This document shows, one piece after another, positions 57,680 through 64,000 of a DNA stretch of 64,000 nt; the stretch's first letter is position 1, and each line of letters starts with the position of its first letter. The DNA lies in assembly GCA_963715635.1 (NCBI GenBank), contig OY970261.1, forward strand, positions 558,001 through 622,000. Direction: 5' to 3'. A program made the translations under genes and the position numbers. The stretch comes from JAPKZH01 sp963715635 (GTDB taxonomy: Bacteria; Acidobacteriota; Aminicenantia; Aminicenantales; UBA4085). The notes below the pieces were generated by a model. The model did no database searches and was not told the origin of the DNA. It saw nothing but the letters and a program-made list of their open reading frames with translations.

Positions 57680-57731
57680 CATGTCTTTTGGCAATGATCT
57701 CTGGATAAATCCAAGGAATAGGAGGTAAGGG

Positions 57732-58931
<1,200 letters not shown>

Positions 58932-58938
58932 GAGATCA

Positions 58939-59025
58939 TGTTGTCATGGCCAGGAACGAAGTGACGAAGCAATCGCCTCTCGAAAAAAGCGGTGATTGCC
59001 GCGCCGAGAAGCTCGCCATGAAACA
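58939..59025. repeat. MITE-like imperfect palindrome between tuf and rpsJ
   Basis: TGTTGTCATGGCCAGGA...GACGAAGCAATCGCC is imperfectly complementary to GGTGATTGCCGCGCC...CTCGCCATGAAACA. The left arm resembles, in reverse orientation, the repeat at 33509-33544. The element makes up most of the 136-nt gap, which contains no gene. Confidence 0.6.
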
Positions 59026-59067
59026 TGAGTGAATAAGGCAATCTAAGTAGAGAACGAAGGATAGACC

Positions 59068-59388
59068 ATGGAAAAAATAAGAATTCGATTAAAGTCATTT
59101 GACCACAGACTGCTCGACCAGTCCGTCAAGGACATCGTGGTCAAGGCCAAAAGAACAGGCGCGAGTATCTCCGGACCGATACCGTTGCCGACGCGGATTC
59201 ACCGCTTTTGCGTCCTTCGTTCTCCTCATGTCGATAAAAAATCCCGGGAACATTTTGAAATGAGAGTCCACAAACGATTGATCGACATCAGCGAGTACAA
59301 TAACGAGACGATCGAAGAGCTCCAGAAGCTCGATTTGCCCGCCGGCATCGATGTGGAGATCCAAGCATTCGGAACGGGAGGAGAATAA
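59068..59388 (+). CDS. rpsJ: 30S ribosomal protein S10
   Basis: 106 residues, first gene of the S10 operon. MEKIRIRLKSFDHRLLDQSVKDIV and SGPIPLPTRIHRFCVLRSPHVDKKSREHFE (the NusE loop) are typical. In complex with NusB it also serves antitermination. 3 nt separate it from rplC. Confidence 0.97.
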   Translation: MEKIRIRLKSFDHRLLDQSVKDIVVKAKRTGASISGPIPLPTRIHRFCVLRSPHVDKKSREHFEMRVHKRLIDISEYNNETIEELQKLDLPAGIDVEIQAFGTGGE

Positions 59389-59391
59389 GCG

Positions 59392-60015
59392 ATGGTGGAA
59401 GGCCTGATCGGGAAGAAAATTGGGATGACCCAGGGCTTTGACGCCGAGGGGAACTCTATCCCTCTCACGGTCATCAAGGCCGGGCCCTGCACGGTGATCC
59501 AGAAAAAAGCCAAGGAGAAAGATGGTTATGTGGCCCTCCAGCTGGGCTTGATCGAAGAGAAGGCGGCCAGGAAGGCGACAAAGTCCGCCCAGGGACATTT
59601 TAAAAAATCGGGCTCTCCCGTGACCAAAGTCCTGAGAGAGTTCGGCTATGCGGGGCAAGGAGAGGTCAAGGAAGGCGATCAATTTTTTGTGGATATCTTC
59701 AAGGCCGGCGAAAAGGTCCACGTCACCGGGACGAGCAAGGGAAAGGGCTTTGCCGGCGTTGTGAAGCGCCACCATTTCAGGGGGGGAGGGGCTTCCCATG
59801 GCTCCATGTTCCACAGGGCCCCCGGTTCGATCGGGGCCTCCTCCTATCCTTCGCGGGTCGTCCGCGGCTTGAGGATGGGCGGGCACATGGGGCACGAGCG
59901 GGTGACGGTGCGCAACCTGATTGTTTTTGAGACGGACAAAGAGAACAACCTCCTGGTGGTCAAAGGAGCGATCCCCGGCCCCAATGGAGGCTATGTCTTA
60001 ATCCATAAGGCCTAA
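59392..60015 (+). CDS. rplC: 50S ribosomal protein L3
   Basis: 207 residues. MVEGLIGKKIGMTQGFDAEGN is the family start, and KGFAGVVKRHHFRGGGASHGSMFHRAPGSIGA the long loop reaching the peptidyl-transferase centre. Second gene of the S10 operon. Confidence 0.97.
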   Translation: MVEGLIGKKIGMTQGFDAEGNSIPLTVIKAGPCTVIQKKAKEKDGYVALQLGLIEEKAARKATKSAQGHFKKSGSPVTKVLREFGYAGQGEVKEGDQFFVDIFKAGEKVHVTGTSKGKGFAGVVKRHHFRGGGASHGSMFHRAPGSIGASSYPSRVVRGLRMGGHMGHERVTVRNLIVFETDKENNLLVVKGAIPGPNGGYVLIHKA

Positions 60016-60029
60016 GAGAAGAGTTGACC

Positions 60030-60650
60030 ATGGAAAAAGCGCAAGTATTAGACAAAAGCGGAAAAGTCAAGTCGGAGATCGCGCTCCCGGCCGGGGTCTT
60101 TTCGTATCCGGTCAAGCCGCATCTTCTGTATGAGGCGGTTATCAATTACCGGGCCAATGAGCGGCGGGGCACGGCGGCGACCAAAACGCGGGCCATGGTG
60201 AGCGGCAGCAACCGCAAGCCCTGGCGGCAGAAGGGCACAGGCCGCGCCCGGGCGGGAGCCACCCGGTCCCCGCTGTGGCGAAAAGGCGGGACGACCTTTG
60301 GACCCCAGCCCAGGGATTATGCCTACGCGCTGCCCAAAGAGGCCAAGAAGAACGCCCTGAGATCGGCGCTCGTCCTGAAATATTCCGAAAAACAACTGTT
60401 GATCCTGGATGACCTGAAGCTCGCCGAAGCCAAGACAAAACAGGCTGTCATCCTCCTCAAGGGCCTCAACATCGATTCCGCGCTCATCGTCGACAGCCGC
60501 GACAACGCCCCTCTGTTTACCTCCCTCAGGAATATCCAGCGGGTCAAGGCCGTCGATTGGAGTCTTGTCAACACGCGTGACGTTTTGAAATATAGATGGC
60601 TTGTCTTCAGTCGACAGGCCTTTGAGTCTTTGATGGAGAGATTGAAGTGA
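60030..60650 (+). CDS. rplD: 50S ribosomal protein L4
   Basis: 206 residues from ATG 60030 (GAAGAG 6 nt upstream); a TTG at 60024 is also in frame. The extended loop RRGTAATKTRAMVSGSNRKPWRQKGTGRARAGATRSPLWRKGG reaches the exit tunnel. In E. coli L4 also controls the S10 operon; no leader for that is visible here. Confidence 0.96.
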   Translation: MEKAQVLDKSGKVKSEIALPAGVFSYPVKPHLLYEAVINYRANERRGTAATKTRAMVSGSNRKPWRQKGTGRARAGATRSPLWRKGGTTFGPQPRDYAYALPKEAKKNALRSALVLKYSEKQLLILDDLKLAEAKTKQAVILLKGLNIDSALIVDSRDNAPLFTSLRNIQRVKAVDWSLVNTRDVLKYRWLVFSRQAFESLMERLK

Positions 60651-60943
60651 ATAAGGACGCCTATCAGATCATCATCCGGCCCGTGATCACGGAAAAAAGC
60701 ACGATGATCAAGGAGAAAAACCGGGAGGTCTGTTTCGAAGTGGCCATGGACGCTAACAAAACCGAGATCAAGAAGGCCGTCGAGCTGCTGTTCAAGGTCA
60801 AAGTGGATTGTGTGCGAACGCAAATCAAGGTGGGAAAAGAGAGACGCATGGGTCGCAATGTCGGGATGACAAAAAATTGGAAAAAAGCCTTCGTCCGGCT
60901 CAAGGAAGGCGAAAAAATGATCGAATATTTCGAGGCAGTATAA
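60647..60943 (+). CDS. rplW: 50S ribosomal protein L23
   Basis: 98 residues from a GTG that overlaps the rplD stop (GTGA). AYQIIIRPVITEKSTMIKEKNREVCFEVAMDANKTEIKKAVELLF is typical of L23, which docks trigger factor and SRP at the tunnel exit. Confidence 0.96.
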   Translation: MNKDAYQIIIRPVITEKSTMIKEKNREVCFEVAMDANKTEIKKAVELLFKVKVDCVRTQIKVGKERRMGRNVGMTKNWKKAFVRLKEGEKMIEYFEAV

Positions 60944-60944
60944 C

Positions 60945-61772
60945 ATGGGTATCAAATCTTACAGACCAGAGACCGCGGGCCTGCGGCACCGGACGACTTT
61001 GACGTATGAGGAGCTCACGGCGACCCGGCCGCACAAGCCGCTGCTGACGTACCTGCCCAAGTCAGGCGGGCGCAACAACAGGGGACATCTTTCGACGCGC
61101 CACAGGGGCGGCGGGCATAAGAAGATGTACCGGATCCTCGATTTCAAGCGGGACAAGCTGGAGATCACGGGGATCGTCGAAACCGTCGAGTACGACCCGA
61201 ACCGTTCCTCGTTCATCTCCTTGATCAAGTACAAGGATGGCGAGCGCCGCTATATCCTCGCACCCGTGGACCTCCGGGTCGATCAGACGATCGTCTCTTC
61301 GGATAAGGTCGTGGATATCCTGCCCGGCAATTCCACGCTGCTCCGGAATATTCCTCTCGGCACGGTGATTCACAATATTGAGTTGCAGAAGAACAAGGGC
61401 GGGCAGATCGTCCGGACGGCCGGTTCCGGCGCCCAGATCCTGGCCAAGGAAGGGGACTACGCCCAGGTCAGGCTCCCCTCGTCCGAGATCCGAAAAATCC
61501 ACCTGGATTGTCGGGCCACCATCGGGCAGGTGGGGAACCTCGACCATCAGAACATCAGCGTCGGCAAGGCCGGCCGGACGCGCTGGCTGGGCTGGCGACC
61601 TCATGTCCGCGGCACGGCCATGAACCCGATCGACCATCCGCATGGCGGCGGAGAAGGCCGCTCCAAAGGGGGCCGTCATCCCGTCAGTCCGGAAGGCATC
61701 CCGACGAAGGGCTATAAGACGAGAAGGAACAAACGAACAAAAGGTTTTATCGTCAGGAGAAGGAGTAAGTAA
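60945..61772 (+). CDS. rplB: 50S ribosomal protein L2
   Basis: 275 residues, begins MGIKSYRPETAGLRHRTTL. RHRGGGHKKMYRILDFKRDK in the N-terminal part and MNPIDHPHGGGEGRSKGGRHPVSPEG near the C-terminus, with the histidine region near the peptidyl-transferase centre. The stop overlaps the rpsS start by one base. Confidence 0.98.
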   Translation: MGIKSYRPETAGLRHRTTLTYEELTATRPHKPLLTYLPKSGGRNNRGHLSTRHRGGGHKKMYRILDFKRDKLEITGIVETVEYDPNRSSFISLIKYKDGERRYILAPVDLRVDQTIVSSDKVVDILPGNSTLLRNIPLGTVIHNIELQKNKGGQIVRTAGSGAQILAKEGDYAQVRLPSSEIRKIHLDCRATIGQVGNLDHQNISVGKAGRTRWLGWRPHVRGTAMNPIDHPHGGGEGRSKGGRHPVSPEGIPTKGYKTRRNKRTKGFIVRRRSK

Positions 61773-62062
61773 TGGGCAGGTCTTTGAGCAAAGGTCCGTT
61801 TATCGATATCCATCTTATGGAAAAAATCAAGGCCCTGGAAACTCAGGGAGAGAAACGCAAAGTCATCAAGACCTGGTCCAGGCGTTCGACGATCATCCCC
61901 GAGATGGTCGGCCTGACCATCGGCGTGCACAATGGGAGGAAGTTCATCCCGGTATTCATAACCGAGAATATGGTCGGCCACCGCCTGGGAGAGTTCTCCC
62001 CGAGCCGGACCTTCAAGGGACATACGTCCAAGACCGCCAGACAGTTGAAGGTGGGCAAGTAA
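61772..62062 (+). CDS. rpsS: 30S ribosomal protein S19
   Basis: 96 residues. MGRSLSKGPFIDIHLMEKI, KTWSRRSTIIPEMVGLTIGVHNGRKFIPVFITENMVGHRLGEFSPSRTF is the complete S19 pattern. Overlaps rplB by one base and is one base from rplV. Confidence 0.97.
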   Translation: MGRSLSKGPFIDIHLMEKIKALETQGEKRKVIKTWSRRSTIIPEMVGLTIGVHNGRKFIPVFITENMVGHRLGEFSPSRTFKGHTSKTARQLKVGK

Positions 62063-62063
62063 C

Positions 62064-62426
62064 ATGGATACGAAGAATTATGCTTCACACGCAGCCACCC
62101 GGCATGTCCGTGTCTCCGCCCGCAAATGCCGGCTGGTGGCGGACCTCATCCGAGATCGGTTCGTGGGAGAAGCCCTGACCATCCTCCACTTTTCGGAAAA
62201 AAAGAAGCCCAGCTTGATCGTCGAAAAGACCCTCCGCTCGGCCATCGCCAATGCCCAACAGAAGGTGCCGAATGTCGACGTGGACAACCTCTCTATCGCT
62301 AAAATCTTGATCAACCAGGGTCCCGCCTGGAAGCGGATCCGTCCGGCTCCCATGGGAAGGGCCCACAGGATCTTAAAACGGACGAGCCACGTCCATATCT
62401 ATCTTGAAGAGAAAAAAGGGAGATAA
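62064..62426 (+). CDS. rplV: 50S ribosomal protein L22
   Basis: 120 residues. HVRVSARKCRLVADLIRDRFVGEALTILHF and the hairpin RAHRILKRTSHVHIYLEEK, part of the exit tunnel. Adjacent to rpsC (3 nt). Confidence 0.96.
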   Translation: MDTKNYASHAATRHVRVSARKCRLVADLIRDRFVGEALTILHFSEKKKPSLIVEKTLRSAIANAQQKVPNVDVDNLSIAKILINQGPAWKRIRPAPMGRAHRILKRTSHVHIYLEEKKGR

Positions 62427-62429
62427 TCA

Positions 62430-63098
62430 GTGGGACAGAAAACACATCCGCATGGTTTTAGATTGGGGTTCAATAAACAGTGGAGCTCCCGCTGGTTTTC
62501 CAAGGGCACGGAGTACGGCCGCCTCATTCATGAGGACCTCCGAATGAAGAAGGCGATCAAGGAGAAGTACTTTCACGCCGGGATCTCGGAAGTGGCCATC
62601 GAGCGCGTCGGGCCGAAGATCCGGGCCATCATCCACACGGCCAGGCCGGGAATCATCATCGGCCGCGGCGGCAAGGAGATCGAGAGCCTAAAAGGCTTCC
62701 TCCAGCGGATCGCCCAGCGAGAGGTGTATGTAGATATCCGCGAGGTCGACAAGCCTGAGCTCAGTGCTATCCTGGTCGGCGAAGGCATTGCCTTACAGCT
62801 CGAGAAACGGATCGCCTACCGGCGGGCCATGAGAAAGGCCGTCGAAATGGCGCTCAAAATGGGGGCCAAGGGCATCAAAGTCATGTGCTCCGGACGCCTG
62901 GGCGGCGTGGAAATCGCCCGCTCCGAATGGTACCTGCGCGGCCGGCTTCCGCTCCAGACCCTGAGAGCGGACATCGACTACGGCTTAACCGAGGCCTTCA
63001 CGACCTACGGCCAGATCGGCATCAAGGTCTGGATTTATCGCGGCGACGTGGAGAAGCCCAAGATGACGTCCCAGACCGCTGAGGTCGAGGAGATCTAG
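62430..63098 (+). CDS. rpsC: 30S ribosomal protein S3
   Basis: 222 residues from a GTG start. GQKTHPHGFRLGFNKQWSSRWF at the N-terminus; the KH domain has ARPGIIIGRGGKEIESLKGFL; the C-terminal part has GLTEAFTTYGQIGIKVWIYRGDV. Slightly shortened C-terminal tail. Two nt before rplP. Confidence 0.97.
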   Translation: MGQKTHPHGFRLGFNKQWSSRWFSKGTEYGRLIHEDLRMKKAIKEKYFHAGISEVAIERVGPKIRAIIHTARPGIIIGRGGKEIESLKGFLQRIAQREVYVDIREVDKPELSAILVGEGIALQLEKRIAYRRAMRKAVEMALKMGAKGIKVMCSGRLGGVEIARSEWYLRGRLPLQTLRADIDYGLTEAFTTYGQIGIKVWIYRGDVEKPKMTSQTAEVEEI

Positions 63099-63100
63099 CT

Positions 63101-63523
63101 ATGTTGATGCCGAAGAAAGTCAAGTACAGGAAAACCCAAAGAGGCCGCATGCGGGGAAAGGCTGCGCGCGGTAACAGTCTTTCCTTTGGCGAATTCGGGC
63201 TTCAGGCCCTTGAGCCCTGCTGGATGACGGCCCGCCAGCTCGAGGCAGGCCGAATCACCATTACCCGGTTCGTCAAACGGCGCGGCAAGCTCTGGCTGCG
63301 GGCTTTCCCCTGGAAGCCCGTCACGAAAAAGCCCACGGAAGTCCGCATGGGAAAGGGCAAGGGCGACCCGGAATTTTGGGTGGATGTTATTCGGCCGGGC
63401 CGGATCATCTACGAGCTGGAAGGCGTCGAAGAAGACGTGGCCAAGGAAGCGATGCGACTGGCGGCCCATAAGCTGCCCATCAAGACGCGATTCGTGTCAC
63501 GTGATAATAGGGAACTCCGATGA
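63101..63523 (+). CDS. rplP: 50S ribosomal protein L16
   Basis: 140 residues, begins MLMPKKVKYRKTQRGRMRGKA. WMTARQLEAGRITITRFVKRRGKLWLRAFPWKPVTKKPTEVRMGKGKGDPEFWVDVIRPGRI is the typical block. Overlaps rpmC by 4 nt (ATGA). Confidence 0.97.
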   Translation: MLMPKKVKYRKTQRGRMRGKAARGNSLSFGEFGLQALEPCWMTARQLEAGRITITRFVKRRGKLWLRAFPWKPVTKKPTEVRMGKGKGDPEFWVDVIRPGRIIYELEGVEEDVAKEAMRLAAHKLPIKTRFVSRDNRELR

Positions 63524-63720
63524 AAACAAGTGAAATCCGGGATATGGACGCGGACGAACTGGTTCGCAAGCAAGCGGAACTCAAGGACCAGTTGTTCAAG
63601 CTCCGCTTTCAGCACGAGCTCGGCCAGCTGGAAAACTTCGCCAAGCTCAACACGATCAGAAAAGACATCGCCAGGATCGAGACGATCCTGCAGGAAATGC
63701 GCCGGAAGGCCAAGGTCTGA
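63520..63720 (+). CDS. rpmC: 50S ribosomal protein L29
   Basis: 66 residues, two-helix protein at the tunnel exit: MDADELVRKQAELKDQLFKLRFQHELGQLENFAKLNTIRKDIARIETIL. Starts inside the rplP stop (ATGA). Confidence 0.96.
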   Translation: MKTSEIRDMDADELVRKQAELKDQLFKLRFQHELGQLENFAKLNTIRKDIARIETILQEMRRKAKV

Positions 63721-63737
63721 AAAGGATGGGCAGGGAC

Positions 63738-64000
63738 ATGGAAGAGAACAACGCACTCCAACGAAAAACGGCGAAAGTCGGAACGGTGATCGGCAAGAAG
63801 ATGAAGAAGACGGTCACGGTCCAGGTCGAGCGGAAAGTCAGGCATCCTTTGTATAAAAAGACCATCAAAAAACAAAAAACCTTTCTTGCTCATGACGAAT
63901 ACGAAAAGTGCAAGGTCGGGGATATGGTCCGGATCATCGAGACCCGGCCCATCAGCCGACGCAAGAAGTGGCGGGTAGTGGAGATCGTCGGCCTGTCGGC
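63738..64000 (+). CDS. rpsQ: 30S ribosomal protein S17, 3' end outside window
   Basis: The frame is open to the window end. KVGTVIGKKMKKTVTVQVERKVRHPLYKKTIKKQKTFLAHDEYEKCKVGDMVRIIETRPISRRKKWRVVEIV covers nearly the whole S17 OB fold. An in-frame ATG at 63726 is the alternative start. It continues the S10 operon. Confidence 0.95.
   Translation, partial: MEENNALQRKTAKVGTVIGKKMKKTVTVQVERKVRHPLYKKTIKKQKTFLAHDEYEKCKVGDMVRIIETRPISRRKKWRVVEIVGLS

Noticed and set aside
56054..57694. 546-codon open frame antisense to fusA
   Set aside because: Shadow of fusA without recognisable domains or RBS.

Overview
The window is about 57% G+C and densely coded, and it looks like the chromosome of an anaerobic, deep-branching bacterium. 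Signs of anaerobiosis are a B12-dependent (class II) ribonucleotide reductase, a 2-oxoacid:ferredoxin oxidoreductase (KorAB), quinolinate synthase, rubrerythrin and two erythrin-like proteins, and an AmrS-type radical SAM protein. A VWFA-related protein of the kind common in Acidobacteria and a secreted 6-bladed propeller point to the Acidobacteriota/Aminicenantota neighbourhood. That placement is an inference; no rRNA gene is present to confirm it.

Layout. 1-6.2 kb (+): 3' part of purA, then alr, a DUF438-like/desulforedoxin-like locus split by a frameshift, a thiamine-binding-type DUF77 protein, nrdJ and an MBL hydrolase. 6.2-6.9 kb (-): TusA-like and DsrE2-like sulfur-relay proteins. 7-17.3 kb (+): nitronate monooxygenase/FabK-like protein, korAB, an Nfu-type protein, a NifS-like protein lacking the PLP lysine next to an IscU-zinc-ribbon fusion, nadA, rubrerythrin, an erythrin-like protein, nth, amrS and archease. 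17.3-21.7 kb (-): GntR/ABC ATPase/ABC permease/6-bladed-propeller operon. 21.8-24.2 kb (+): rtcB (the usual partner of archease) and a secreted nucleoside-phosphorylase-fold protein. 24.2-26.4 kb (-): erythrin-like protein and polX. 26.5-28.5 kb (+): a tandem-duplicated ThyX and a Mth938-like protein. 28.4-35.9 kb (-): endonuclease V, tyrS and the purine operon purB-purS-purQ-purL-purN. 36.1-37.9 kb (+): ECF sigma factor, zinc-finger anti-sigma and a Spy-like periplasmic protein. 37.9-40.9 kb (-): VWFA-related protein and a secreted partner.

41-64 kb (+) is an unbroken information-processing superoperon: tRNA-Thr(TGT)-Tyr-Gly-Thr(GGT)-tuf-rpmG-tRNA-Trp-secE-nusG-rplKAJL-rpoBC-rpsLG-fusA-tuf-rpsJ-rplCDWB-rpsS-rplV-rpsC-rplP-rpmC-rpsQ. 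The order tRNA-Thr-Tyr-Gly-Thr-tuf is the one known from E. coli. The two tuf genes encode identical proteins, differ at seven synonymous sites, and have a G-ending codon style unlike their neighbours.

Most interesting points: (1) a NifS homologue in which the Schiff-base lysine and other PLP contacts are replaced, translationally coupled to an IscU-zinc-ribbon scaffold; (2) a double-length ThyX whose halves keep complementary parts of the active site; (3) an eight-cysteine, double zinc-ribbon-like insertion near the RpoB N-terminus; (4) the desulforedoxin-like frameshift locus; (5) palindromic dispersed elements inside essential operons; (6) several clear sigma-70-type promoters that leave almost no 5' leader.
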